Below, in pieces: positions 46,501 to 59,297 of a stretch of DNA of 64,000 nucleotides. The position numbers and the translations under genes were made by a program. This DNA is from Hedera helix (Eukaryota > Streptophyta > Magnoliopsida > Apiales > Araliaceae). The stretch spans positions 55,191,040-55,255,039 of the forward strand of contig OX359265.1 of assembly GCA_947179155.2 (NCBI GenBank). The letters are read 5' to 3'. Position 1 is the stretch's first letter; each line of letters opens with the position of its first letter. The notes below the pieces were generated by a model, which searched no databases, was not told the DNA's origin, and saw nothing but the letters and a program-made list of their open reading frames with translations.

Positions 46501-49500
46501 AATGCCACTGAGAAATATGATTCCGAAGAGATACTCAAGGCTTCTGAGCTGGTGGAGATCGCTGGGACCAGCAAGATAGAAGTTGAGAACGTAAAGTTAA
46601 AAGCTGAACTTGCTTCTGCAATAGCTCTGATTTGCTCCCAAGTTGAATATGAATCACTAGATGACGGTAAAGTGGAGAATTTACTGAAAGAAGCAGCAGG
46701 GAAGACTGCTGAAGCCTTGCATCTGAAAGATGAATATGGGAAACATCTGATATCTATACTAAAGAATAAGCAAATGCAGTGCGAGACATATGAGAAACGC
46801 ATTCAAGAATTGGAGCAGAGGTTGTCTGATCAATATTTGCAAGAGCATAAGCTTTCAGTTGATAAAGATGCATCTGTCTTTGCCCCTTCAACTGAGAAGG
46901 CTGGTGAAAGTAAGTCAGATATATCGGGTGAAGAAGAATCTCTCATGGCATTAGTCTCCATGGATGAGTTTTCCTGTGCCTCTAGCTCATTACATGTCAA
47001 ATTAGGAGTCCTTGATAAACAAGGGAGAAAGCATGTGAAGGTTTGGATGAAAATATGACAGATTCATCGGGAATATCAAACCCTCAATTGGATTCATCTA
47101 TGCTAGAGCCAAATCATGACAATCTGCATGCCAATGACAAAGATGGGAAAGACACAGAGTTGGCAGATGTGGGCATGGCACTGGCAACCAGCTCCACAGC
47201 CGATAGCATGCCGCAGCCTCTGAATACTTTACCTTCTGACACAGCAGTAGGCTCAGGTTTGGATTCTAAGATAAGTGGTGATCTTGTGCTGGAACTACAA
47301 AATCTACTTGCAGAAAAGTCCAATGAACTAAGTGAACGGGAAACCAAACTTGAAACCCTGATGGAGGAGGTTGCCAAGCTTGGAAGGGAGTTGGAAACCA
47401 GTCAGAAGCTTCTAGATGAATATCAGGTATTTTTGTTTGAATATAAGTTTTTTCTCATCCTCTGTTTTTTTTTGGTTTCATTTTGAGATGAAAAATACAT
47501 ATCATTATAAATTGTGTGAATTTCAGATATGGCTCTAGAGAAGCAGCATCTGCCTTTCTAGCTGACTCTCTTGTTTTCTTTGATAAATGTAAAAAATTAC
47601 TTGATATAACTGTTTTTATTGTTGTCAATCATCAAATTTACCCGTCTTCAGATGGAGAGATTTGGCTCTTATGCAGATGTTGTTGGATACGATTATCCTC
47701 TCTATTTATTATCATCTCATGATGCTTGGAATTTGTTTATTTTTTCCCACAGTTAATGTGCATATAACATCTTTGCTTTCATTTTATTTTTAAATTTCGC
47801 CTGAATCAAATTGAACTTTCTTTGTATGTGTGTTTCCCTCCCCCCCATCTACCTCATAAATCAAAAAAGAATTTAAGACAATATAAGAAAAACACCCATA
47901 GTTGTTCTATATTTAGTTTAATAACATGGTATTCTCATGGTTCTAGCCAAATGCTTATTTTATGTAGCTATGTAGTTTCTAGTTCTCGATCATTTCTCTT
48001 GATGGCCTATTATTCCACATATATAATATATAATCATTCTAACATGGCCTACATCAAATTTTTATTTTTATTCAATTTATTGATCATCTTTCCACTTACC
48101 CTATATATTTTGTGATTCTGGGATGATGATCTAGCTATATTTGATATAATGGTTGTTATACTCAAATGTATATCCTTACAACTTACAATCAAGGAATATT
48201 ATCTACAGAGCCTACATTTGAAACTAGAAAAAAATAAAATAAAATCATATTCTATATGAATGTTTATATGTATGTTTCCAAATAGAACTCCATCCTCATA
48301 TTTCTTGTAGTCTACTATGTAACATTTACTAGTTGAAAACTTATAGTTTCCAGAATGTCAGTTTGTGGATTTACCTTTTTACATTATTCTTTTTAAAGCA
48401 TGTTTTCTCCTTTCTAACTCATCTTTGTACACGAGTGCCGCCATTTTCTTTCTTGGACTATTGGACTCGTGTAAAAATTACTAATAAAAATCACACAGAT
48501 CTCAATTGTTGATCTATTAATAACCTCGGAATATCACTGAGAGCGAATAATCAAGGTTCTGCTGAAGCCTGAAGGCTCATGGAAGAATTTGGTCTTGAAT
48601 GAAGGCTTGGCTAGCAATCCCCTTAATATAACCCGAAGCCATGCAACTTATTTGTCATCATACAAAAATATTATACGTGTTCACTTCCATGAGCCTAACT
48701 TGTCAAAGTTTTATGTTTTGCAGATGAATTGTGCGCACGTAGAGAATTGTCTACATGAAGCAAGGGAGGAAGCCCAAACCCATCTCTGTGCAGCTGACAG
48801 GAGGGCATCAGAGTATAGTGCATTACGTGCCTCTGCTGTTAAAATGCGCAGCCTTTTCGAAAGACTTAGGACCTGTGTGTCTTCAGGAGGGGTTGCTGCT
48901 TTCGCAGAGTCATTTCGTGCTTTAGCTCAATCTATGGCCAAGTAGGTTCCTCAATTTTATATTCCCAGTCATTGCCATAGTTATTAAAGGTTCAAGGCAC
49001 AGTGGCGCACTAAGGCACAAAGGTCTTCCGGAGCTTTGAAGCTAAGTGCTAGCCTCAGAGAAATTAGGTGCATGCTAGGCAAAATATTTAGAAAATTTTC
49101 CCCATAATTTAATAATTGACCTAGTTCAATAAAATGCAAAGTCTAATCATGATAAGCATTAAATATGTCAATGCAGTAAAAAAATTGCTAAGTCAACATA
49201 AGCATAACTAAAATATCCCGATTTAAAGAATGCGTTGGCGACTTGGCGTAGCCAGTGAATGTTACTGTAAATATGCCCAGCTTGGCCATCTACTAAACAT
49301 CAATTTGATCATGAATAATAAAATCCTTGTACACATGATGAATCTTGTAAGTACTAATTCCAAATTTCCCGAAAATTATGATCCTGGCACAAATCTGTTC
49401 TTAAGAGCATAATCTTTGTTTGCTTCCATAAAATAAATAACAAATAGGACAAATATCGTCAAATATTGAAAGTTAACCTTGAAAATAGCCTCGGAAAACT

Positions 49501-50496
49501 CAAAATTTGGTGATTATCTGTGAATTCCTTTGCAGTAGTCCCATAATATTCTTTACAGAGATTATTATGTGATTGAGGATGTTGATGGTGGATTGAATTG
49601 GTTTTGCAATTTTCAGTTCCCTAAGTGACAGTGAAGATGATGGTACTGCTGAGTTCCGTGAATGCCTCCGGGTACTTGCTGATAAAGTTAATGCTTTGAC
49701 GAGGCACCGTACGGAGCTGCTAGACAGTTACTCAAAGGTTGAAGCTGCAAATGAGCAGCTTACCAAGGAGTTGGAAGAGAAGAAAGAGTTGGTCAAGACC
49801 CTATATATTAAGCATCAACATAAGAAGCAGGTAATTCATTTAGTTTCGGTGATGACGCTTGTAGTAGAATGCTTAGCAATAGCAGTGTTCAAATGAGGCA
49901 GCTGACAAAGAAAGATGCCTGTGAAATACACCTTTATTGAGTATTGACAATATACTTCTGAACACAAATTAATTTTACTCAAGAATATTGCGGTTCAGTA
50001 AGCTGGACGCAATTGTCTTGTTTTTTCAAGTTCAGTTCTTTAACTTACCTTTTCCTGATTTATTTTGAGCATAATAGTTGCTGATGTTGTAACAGGCAAA
50101 CAAGGAGAAGATATGCTTTGGCCGGTTGGAACTCCATGAGATTGCTGCATTTGTCCTCAACTCTGCTGGGCATAACAAGGCAATCAATCGGAACTGCCAT
50201 TACTACTACCTGCCAGCTGAATCAGTGGCCTTGTTTGCTGATCATCTTCCACATCGTCCTAGCTACATAACTGGGCAGATTGTGCATATTGAACGACAAA
50301 CAGTCAGGTTCCACCCACCAGTTCGGGCTGAGCATAGTAAAGGAGACCGACCAGAGTTCCTGGCATCTGACACGGGACCAGTTGGTTGGCCTTGAATTTG
50401 GGGTTGACTTATGGTCTTCCTGCTGGCTGTGAATATTTCATAGTGACCGTAGCAATGTTACCTGATACTACCATTCATTCGCAGCTTCCTTCCTGA
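43571..50496 (+). pseudogene. ATG11: Autophagy-related protein 11 (ATG11) copy, 5 exons, disrupted
   Basis: Exons inferred: 43571-44520, 45752-47426, 48724-48941, 49617-49830 and 50096-50496, all with GT-AG borders. Recognisable parts run in order from the N-terminal ubiquitin-like region (FLESVSGIHLNDQLL, DMKLES) through HPLDDASFHALKSLPSYERQ, CLLDFVKEENL, SSSLRPHDAVSALGPMYDGH and GPAYRACLAEVVRRKASMKL, coiled-coil parts (CLHEAREEAQTHLCAADRR) and the C-terminal ATG11 domain (FGRLELHEIAAFVLNSAGH, GQIVHIERQTVR, YGLPAGCEYF). ATG11 is a scaffold linking the ATG1/ATG13 kinase complex to selective autophagy. Damage: several frame changes and stops in exon 1, a TAA at 44084-44086 where CAA (Gln) is expected, frame changes near 46500 and 47035, and one near 50380 in the last exon. 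Splice sites remain good, so decay is recent. A substitution stop plus many indels argues against sequencing error alone. Confidence 0.85.
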
Positions 50497-52220
50497 TCTT
50501 GCAAAAATCTGATAATGGACATGATGGAAGAAACCAAGTGTACATATATTATATATTAATCAAAGATGAATTTCTCTTATTGGCGGGTGTTTTTCCTTTT
50601 ATGTGCAGTTTGATCACCGGTTCAGTTTAATCTCTCCTATGTATATAATACGGATCTCTAATATGTAAAACTGTGATCATTTGTATAGCTGTAGGCTAGG
50701 AACGTGTTAATATGTGCAATTTATGGGTCTACTGGGATTCAAATCAAGATTTTTATTGGCAGGCCTCCTGTGATGATTGGTTTTGCTGTGTATAATTTTC
50801 AATCAATATTGTTACCTGGAATTGAATGGTTTTCTAAGGAGCTTGTTATTCTAAAAAGTGATATGGTATGGTAGTGTTTAGTGCATTTGTGCTATGAAGA
50901 TATATATATATATATATAATTTTATTTATTTATATTTTTCTCGTATTGAAAAGATATATAGCAATGATATTTGAATTTGTTACAAATTTAATTTTTATAA
51001 TTACACAAGTAAAGTTGAGACGATTATGCGATTGAATATCTATTTTAGAATTGATAATAAATTTATAAGTATTGCCGGTATTTTTATATTATTTAATAAA
51101 AAATTGTCAACGCTACAATTTGAGAGAAAATCAAATAATTTTGATTGTGCTAAAATTATTAAATGAATTTTATCATGATAAATAATATTATTAAAAGAAT
51201 CAAACTCCTTAATTTAATCTAAAAATACAAAATTGTTTGATTTCTATTAAATATTAGTTTAGGAGCCGTCTACATAAAATTAATTCTCTTTATAATCTTT
51301 ATGCACAATAGAATCGAGTAAATTTTTAATAGAAATGGAAAACTCTGCCTTTCCCTTTGGGGTAGCTTCGAATAGCACTAACAAACCGGCCAGTTATGTA
51401 TTCGGTTCTTTAATTTGGTTTGTCAAGGATGCGTCTTAATCTTTCAATATGATCGAGAGAATGCGTACTTTAAATATTTGCGATGATTCAGATTATTAAT
51501 TACTATGACTTGGAACCTCTTAAATTTCCATGTTGCCATGTGGCCATGCATTTCATAGTGTCTGTCTACGTCTCTATATATACGCCGGCCAGAGGATCAA
51601 TCCAGAGATCCACCATGCTTTTTATGCTTTAGTTCCCGGAAGTTGGAACTCTTCCTTATCGTTTCTAGCTAATCGATTTTCTGACTAGATTTTTGCTAAT
51701 TCTCAGGTAGTGAGAGAGAACAAAGAAACTAAAAATATTTAGTAAATCCAACCAGTGTACTATACGTACGTACATGAAATGTTTAATACAAGCCGGCCAG
51801 TTACATATGCGGTTCTTTTGGTTTGTCAAGGATGTGTCTTAATCTTTCAATATGATCGATAGAATGTTTACTTTAAATATTTGTGATGAGCTAGGGCTTT
51901 CGATGTTTAATCTAGATTTCTCAGACCAGCTTGAAGTTACAGCTGCTGATGCATGGACTTGGTCTAGCTCATGCATATTGGTACCCTTGGTAGTAGGGGC
52001 GGATTTAGGATTTTGTCCCAGCAGAATCGAATTTGAACTTTTTATAAATAAAAAATAAAAAATAAAAGTTAAATTGATCTTAATATTAACTAAATCATAA
52101 TAATATTTATAAATTACAATGTTATTCTTCTACACCCCATAACTTGAAAATATTTCAAGATAGCTTCATTACCAATAGTTTCAAATATATTATTTTCGAT
52201 GTAAGGAACTAAACAATCAC
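50497..52220. other. Gene-free stretch downstream of the ATG11 copy
   Basis: It begins with the ATG11 3' UTR-like sequence. A block of about 90 bp is duplicated: CAAGGATGCGTCTTAATCTT (about 51424) and CAAGGATGTGTCTTAATCTT (about 51827), each with GCCGGCCAGTTA-like sequence before it and ACTTTAAATATTTG after it, about 400 bp apart. No coding gene was recognised. Confidence 0.5.
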
Positions 52221-54910
52221 TCTGTGACGCTCCCAAATCGAGCCCACACCACCTAATTTGAGTCGTCAAAAGACTACAACAAAATTATTACAATACACTG
52301 TATAGTACCCAATAATACACAACTAAGTCTTCACGATTATTATAATTCTACAATACAATGAAGACTACTATAATAACTATCTCGGACAGCTACTCCATTC
52401 ACCTTTCCTCCCCGCTAGTCCCCACTACGCTCTCATTTCCTGAACAATTAAACAAAAAGGAAAACGGTGAGCTCAAATAGCACAGTAAATAATATCATAA
52501 CTAAGGTAATGAAAAATAAATTATTCTTAACCTTCAACAGTTGAGTTCTTAGACAACATGTTTTAAATCAACTACTGCAGTTGAGTGTTAATAGAGTAAT
52601 ATAAACAACAAGATTTAAAATAAAAAATAACAGTTAAATTCTTAAACAAAGTTCAACTGCAGTAAAATAATCACCACTAAGAGAATCAAGTAGATCATGA
52701 TGTCTACTAACGTCTCTTTTTAAGAAAATCAATATCAACTTTTATCATCTGAAATACCACTGACCATGATCATGCTAAACAACAGTTTTTCTTTGTCCCC
52801 GGCCAAAGAAAACATTCATCACGTGTCTTTGTCATCCGACCAAGGACACCCAACAATTATATCGCATTTACCCTGTATCTCCTTTAACCTATATCGCTTT
52901 TAATTTATCATCTGTGCCCCAGGCCACAGATATTCTGAACAACCTGATACTTGATGATTGAAATAACAACAGAGATATAAATAATGAATAGAATATAAGA
53001 AATAGGATAAACAATAACATTAGAAGTTAACAAAATTTACTTTGTCCAGATTCAAATAATGTCCAAATTGTCAACATAATTTAGAGAAAAAGGTGTTCAA
53101 GTCCAATAGTAGTGTCCAAGATCCACATGAAAGAAGTTCAACAGTAAAGTTTACGGTACAAGAAATTAGTCCAAAATGTTTACAGTTCAATTAAATGTCC
53201 ACAGTTTAAAAGTTAAATGTCCATAAATTCACAGTTCAAATATGACAATGAAAATTTAATAGGAATGTTATTGTCAAAGGGTATTAGATGAAGTGCAAAC
53301 TATTAAGGGAATATTAATAAATTATTAATTCAAGAATTTTCACCGTTTAATAATATTAGAGATATAAATGAGATATTTTTTTACCGTAGTAAGTTTAAGT
53401 GATAGAAGATGAAAAAAATGGTATCCCTTACAAGTAAGAAAGAAAATGATATCCTTTTATGATGATAAAAATAATGATATCACTTACCGTAATAAATTTA
53501 AGAGTTTGAAAAAAAATGATAACTCTTACCTTATCTCGTGACTAAATACATCTTTTTATGAGGTTGATCAACCTATATATATTCATAATTTAATTAGTAA
53601 GCAACACATACCAATTTTTATGTATATAAAATCATCAGAGTGATTATATAGTGTAAATATACTTCAAAATAGTTTTTAAAGAAAATAATTTTTTAAAGTA
53701 AAATCTTTCAAATGAAGTTTTTCAAAATAAATTTTCTAATATAAGAGTATTCTAAATGAAGAGTTGTAAACTAATGCGTGTGTGAGTGTTTATATAACTT
53801 TTATAAAAACTTACTTGAACAATACTCGTAACCTTCCAAATTTTTAACGCTTAAGATAGTTTTAATACACTCGGAGAGACACTTATACTAAGAAATATCT
53901 AGAGAGTGGAAAGAAGATTGAGTGAGAAATGTATGAAACTCTTTATGCTAAGCCCCCTATTTATAGCTAGAGCCTAACCAACTTTTTCACACACACGTTA
54001 CACATTTTAATCTCATTTTTTAATCTGAAACATTCATCAACCAACACATGTTTCACACTTTAATCTGCACCGTTCGTTGACTAACACGCGTTTCACGCCT
54101 ACACGTGTTACACATTTACACGCGTTACACATTTACGTGTGTTACAAACTTACACGTGTTACACACTTACACGTGTTACACACTTACACGCGTTACACAT
54201 TTTCATATTATTTTATTGATTTAATATCCCAATTATTAAACATACAGAGTTTCTCAAATAATAAATCTGTCTAACTGTTTAATATCCGTGACTATTACTG
54301 GAATAGTTATTGGCCCAATAATGCAAGATGCTGTGCATTATGATAATTATTGATTCAATAATATGGAACATTATGCAATTAATAATGTAAAATATTATGC
54401 AATGATAATTATTGATTCAATAATGTAAAATGCTATGCAATGACAATTATTGATGAAATACTGTGCAATAGACACTTTATCAATTCAATAATTTAAACAT
54501 TGTGTAATACCGTGTGTTGCTATGCAATACCATGTGCTACTGTAAAATACTCTGTGCTACAGTAAAATGTCATATGTTACCATACTTTTATCACTGGGTA
54601 TTTTAACAGTTAAAAGTAATAATACCATTGACCATTTTTATTTATAACTGAATATTTCGGCGGTCGTTTGAATATTCCCCAACAGAACGAATATTTCTCG
54701 ACAGAACGAATATTCTCCGACCAATCGAATATTGTCCAACATAAAATTTTTACACATAACATCCTTAATTTTAATTTTTATTAATTTAACACCATAAATT
54801 AGTGGTTTGTTTGGGGTTGTTAATTGTATGTTGATTGATTTATGCATTCATAATATGTTTACGAAATTTAAACGTTCCAAAACCGAATTATCGACATCAC
54901 AATCCATTAA
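52221..54910. repeat. Repeat-derived block of undetermined class
   Basis: The block starts with TGTGACGCTCCCAAATCGAG, the kind of TGTGACG start seen at LTR termini, and ends after AAAGTCGACGAGACTTACCA. It has no ORF, but several internal tandem repeats: CACGTG-type repeats (54082-54200), a 55-60 bp repeat around TAATTATTGATTCAATAAT (54340-54450) and GAACGAATATTCTCCGACC-type repeats (54659-54735). No second LTR or terminal inverted repeat was found, so the type of element remains open. Confidence 0.45.
54082..54200. repeat. Tandem 17-18 bp repeat with ACACGTGTTAC core
   Basis: About seven copies of (T)ACACGTGTTACACACT, with variants ACACGCGTTAC, lie head to tail. Each copy contains a palindromic ACACGTGT or ACACGCGT core, and the CACGTG versions are G-box sequences. 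Confidence 0.85.
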
Positions 54911-55486
54911 AGTCGACGAGACTTACCATAGTTTAATTTGAAGTACAATTTTCCAAATAAATACAATTTCAAAGTCCAATATTAATGTATTTTTAAAGTC
55001 TTAAACCAAATTTACTTTCTATATTCAAATAAAATGAAGACAAAACATATCAAAATCAACCCACAAACACAACCCACAAAGCCACAAACACAACTCAACA
55101 CAAGCTGTTTGGGAAAACAAACAAATAAATTTTGTTTAAACACATTTACAATTATGTTGATTTGAGTTTTTTTTTTTTTAAATTTGTAAAAACATCTAAC
55201 GAATGATCCAATTGCTTCACCAAGAGAACATCTCAAAATGATATATTCAGCAGTATTTCATCAAAAATGTCCCTTCACTCAGATTAGATAACCTTATAGT
55301 CCTTACATGAAGAGGCAGCAGACAAGTTATATATGTAGTGAAACAATAAAATAATTTATATAATACCAAAACAACTCACCAAAACCTTTAGCAGAGGTAG
55401 CTGTCTTCGTTGCCCCATATGTGGCTTCGCCCTTGCTCATTTGTTTGAATAAAACCCACGCGCTCTTTTATCTATATTAATCTAAT

Positions 55487-55492
55487 GGATTG

Positions 55493-55562
<70 letters not shown>

Positions 55563-55572
55563 ATTGTTGAAT
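55487..55572. repeat. (TA)n microsatellite of about 64 bp between direct repeats
   Basis: The 12-mer GGATTGTTGAAT occurs at 55487-55498 and again at 55561-55572, with nothing but AT dinucleotides between. Confidence 0.9.
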
Positions 55573-55989
55573 GTTTTCTTATTGAATTGTTGTTTCATTT
55601 CATTTTCCCTACACTACGTTTGTTGAGTGTTAATTAAGATTGATATATACAATTTGCGAATACTTTGCTTTATTTATTTATTATTAAAGAAAATGAGATT
55701 CTTTTGTAAAATTAATTAAAACATGTTAGAACATTAATTCGAGGAACGTTTATGGAGTCGTGATTGTAAATTTAAGAATATTGCTTAATTTATTTATCAT
55801 TACGGGAAAATGAAATTCTTTTGTGAGACTAATTAAGATATTTTAAAACATGAGTCGAGTTAATTTGTAGGGCCCATGAAATGGTGATCAAGGTTCAATA
55901 AAACCTAACCATGCAGATATGAGGACTAATATTTGCGATCACTTATTTTCTCAGTATTAATGTGAAAGTTTCAACTCTATTATTATCCA

Positions 55990-56029
<40 letters not shown>

Positions 56030-57629
56030 TCTGTGTATATATATAGATGGGAGTTAGATATGTATATGATAGTGGACAAATAGTGAAAAGAGATGAACAA
56101 TAGAGAAAATTAACCATGTTAGCTCTGTGACGGGGAGATTGAGCCACAAATTAAGATGGATGAAAATACTAGGTTATTGAAGTCGGCATGAAAATTAATT
56201 ACCACGGTGAAAATAGCGATCAATTACTCAAGTTTATCATTATAGTTTTAATATCATGCCATTATTTAAATATGACATTTGTAATTTTTTTTTTTTAAAT
56301 GTGGTAAGAACTAACAAACAAAGGAGCCGAGTCAAAAAATTCAAACTTTGGTGCGCTTGAAATAATACTTAAAAGTGTTGTATATATTCAAAATATCAAT
56401 ATTCATAAAAAATTAAGTCTCGAGACTACTCAATATAATAATTTAATTAATTTGTACAATTAAATTAATCCTTGTATCATAAAAGAATTGTCACTTGATT
56501 TTCGAATTGAGAGTAATTTTCATTCTAGTTTCACCATCGATCCTTTTGGTAGTTGACACCATGCATGGGCATGGCCCTTAGCGGAGGTTGTTTGGCAATT
56601 GCAAATCTTCAATTTCGTAACAAGAAGGATGACTTGTCCATACGACTGTTGACCTGAACTTATACATCATAAACATTTAATTTACATTATTTGCTCACCA
56701 GATACTAATAACCTAGGTTGAAAGCGTTACCGATCGAATAATATATTCAAATTCATAAATCAAAATCAGCAAAGTAAACCAAATAGGGATAAAGATTATT
56801 ATTTATTTCTTTCACAATCAGCTTAATTAATTATCATAATACAGATCCTTTTTCTTTCTTTTTTTATCAAACTGAAATATATTAAAACAATAAATTTTTA
56901 CAAACGATGAAAATATTACAATATAAAAAATTCAAATAGTAATAATTTCAAACATAATATCAGATAATCATAAAAAGGGTCAATCGTAGTAACATGCAGT
57001 GAACATTAGATATATTGCTGAAATATAATCATATTTTAAAAATAATAACAGAATATGCAGATCTAAGTAGTTCTTCAATACGAGTAAAGAAAAAATCGAT
57101 CATCATGATAATGTCGTACTTAAATCTGAACAATTTATTTTTAATCATTCACGCACCGAAAAAAATCTCAAAAATGAAAAAAATCTCTCAACTAGATAAA
57201 TTAAAGTCTTCCAAGAGATGATAATAAAATCCTTTCGATCACAAAGAGAAAAAAATCAATCATATCATGGAAAAAACAAGTCTCACAAAAGAAAAATAAA
57301 ATAAACTCCACAAAAAAATAGAAATTATTAGAGTACAAAAAAAAAAATTTAGGAAAAAGTCTTTCCAAAATAAGAAAAAACCCTCCTCAAATTTAAGATA
57401 GAGGTTAGAATTTTTGTCTAAAAAAAATAGAGAGAAAAAAGTGATCAATTTGTTGATTTAAGTGTAACATAATTCAGATCCTAATATAATTTTATTTTTT
57501 TTAATTTAGTATAGAATTTAAACATACACTATTTTTTCTAAAAGCTTGAATTTTCACCCTTTCGTTGCGCTATGACCCTAGATAGATCCTAATATAATTG
57601 ATATGACTCTATCCCTCGTTTAATTATTA

Positions 57630-57631
<2 letters not shown>
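55573..57631. other. Gene-free stretch
   Basis: AT-rich DNA with a C36 run (55992-56027) and an A-rich section (56870-57450) full of GAAAAAAAT-type words. No coding segment or RNA gene was recognised. Confidence 0.4.
55992..56027. repeat. Homopolymer C36
   Basis: An uninterrupted run of 36 cytosines followed by CTCTCTGTG, in an otherwise AT-rich stretch. The length may be unreliable, because assemblers handle such runs badly. Confidence 0.9.

Positions 57632-57683
<52 letters not shown>
57632..57683. repeat. (TA)26 microsatellite
   Basis: A perfect AT dinucleotide array, comparable with those at 14251, 21293 and 55497. Confidence 0.9.
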
Positions 57684-57686
<3 letters not shown>

Positions 57687-59028
57687 CCAATGATTATGAT
57701 TACGTAAGTGACCAATAAGTTGGATGCTTGTGTTTCAAGGAAGTTGCCAATTTAAGCCTCCAGTGCTTTTCTTTAATTTTTGTTTTGGATAGTAATTAAG
57801 TGGTCCATAATGTGGCTTCTGGAGGTCAATTAATCGTTCCTAAATATCAAATTGTAATTGATAAGAAAGTAAGCTTTTTAATTGAACTGGCTTATTGCAT
57901 GCAAGTGTAGTTGTGGCTCTTGTCTGCAGTGGATATATAGTCACATAGTGTTGGCGACTGCTTCTATAATTTATGTCATTAGGTCCCACATTTGTGTCCC
58001 AACTACATAAGGTTCCATTTATATAAATCTCTAAAACGGTACATATCCCAGTATATAATGTAAAGATATGGGAATTGACTCTAATAGTTAAATATCTGAA
58101 TGACATGACATTATATGGATAACCATTGAGCAGACAATCAGTAGCTTAATTTTAATTTCTATGTTTCGAATTGTTACAAACGAAATGAATTTACTCATTT
58201 AAGATTTGGTAACGGGTATAATAATGTGCTCATATCCATGCATTGAAAAGAATTTTATTTTATTTCATATTTTATAATTTTATGCCGTAAATACATATAT
58301 TATTATCACATAAATTACTTAAATTTATATTAATATATGTGATCAACTATAATATAGATAGAATAATATATTAATTACACGTGTATTTAGAATAAATTAA
58401 CTAATGAACTTATTAAAATAAATATGATTAAAGTCAAAAACAATTCTTTTTATTAGGAGGGAGTAATAATTAATTAAGTGATAAGTTACACACCAAAGCT
58501 AGCAACTTGGCCCAAATCGTTAGCAATGAACTCAAAACTTGTCAACAAGATGAAAACTTCATCTTTAATTTTATGGGTAATGTTAATATTCTGACCCTTG
58601 AATAATTATATATCTCGCAGCGCCACGTACAAAACAATGATCAACGAACATCGTAACACGTCCAACCTATAAATATTCAGCACAAAAAGTAGAAAGAATT
58701 AACAGTAATTAATACTGATTAAATTTGATTAATCCTTAAGTACCATCCGGCTTTAAAATATCATACAAGTTAGTACGTAGTATCTTACCGTCACACTTTT
58801 AAACACCAAAAAATACAAAGCTCTTAAATTTTATCAATAGATTTGTGATAAATAAATAAAGAATGTAGTTCAATTGTAATTCAGATTATCTATAATGAAA
58901 TAAATGATCATTTAACTTTTCTTTTGTCATCAACAATCAATCAGATTTTCACCTGGCCTGATTACGGATGCTAAAACGGCTCAGGGTTGTGCACTTAATT
59001 ACTAACACGACAAAGAGCCATAATATTA
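57684..59028. other. Gene-free stretch
   Basis: No convincing coding segment. A short minus-strand frame at 57840-58106 is open but has no recognisable motif. Otherwise AT-rich intergenic DNA. Confidence 0.35.
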
Positions 59029-59297
59029 AATTCACCCCGTTACAAATTATAAAATCAATATCGAACTTTTTAAAAGTTAATTTGAAATATATTTAAGTTT
59101 ATAATTGATATGATTCATTTATATATTGAAAATAATAAATCTTATAACTAGTAGTATTTTTTAGATAGTTTATGATATTCATAATTATATTGACATAAAC
59201 TAAATAAATTTATATCAATTTTGAGTTTGAAAATATTTAAAATTGACTTTTAATTAAAAGGTCAATATTGATTTTATAATTTAAACGGAATGAGTAT
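59029..59297. repeat. Stowaway-like MITE
   Basis: The left end (AATTCACCCCGTT, then ACAAATTATAAAATCAATAT) is the inverted counterpart of the right end (inward ATACTCATTCCGTTT, then AAATTATAAAATCAATATTG). TA lies at each border (59027-59028 and 59298-59299), as expected for a TA target. Related, more decayed AT-rich segments occur near 2550-2760, 3306-3420 and 7440-7640. Confidence 0.6.

Noticed and set aside
43571..50496. ATG11 copy as an intact gene with sequencing errors only
   Set aside because: Several indels could be errors, but the TAA at 44084-44086 is a base substitution and exon 1 has multiple separate disruptions; an error-only explanation is less likely, though not excluded without reads.
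54077..54274. Threonine/histidine/leucine-rich frame
   Set aside because: It is the translation of the 17-18 bp CACGTG tandem repeat.
52221..54910. Interpretation as a complete LTR retrotransposon
   Set aside because: Only the TGTGACG-type start was found; there is no second LTR, primer-binding site or coding domain, so it is listed as a repeat block of unknown class.
57840..58106. Minus-strand frame of 88 codons with mixed composition
   Set aside because: No family signal, no promoter or splice context; left as a possible fragment only.
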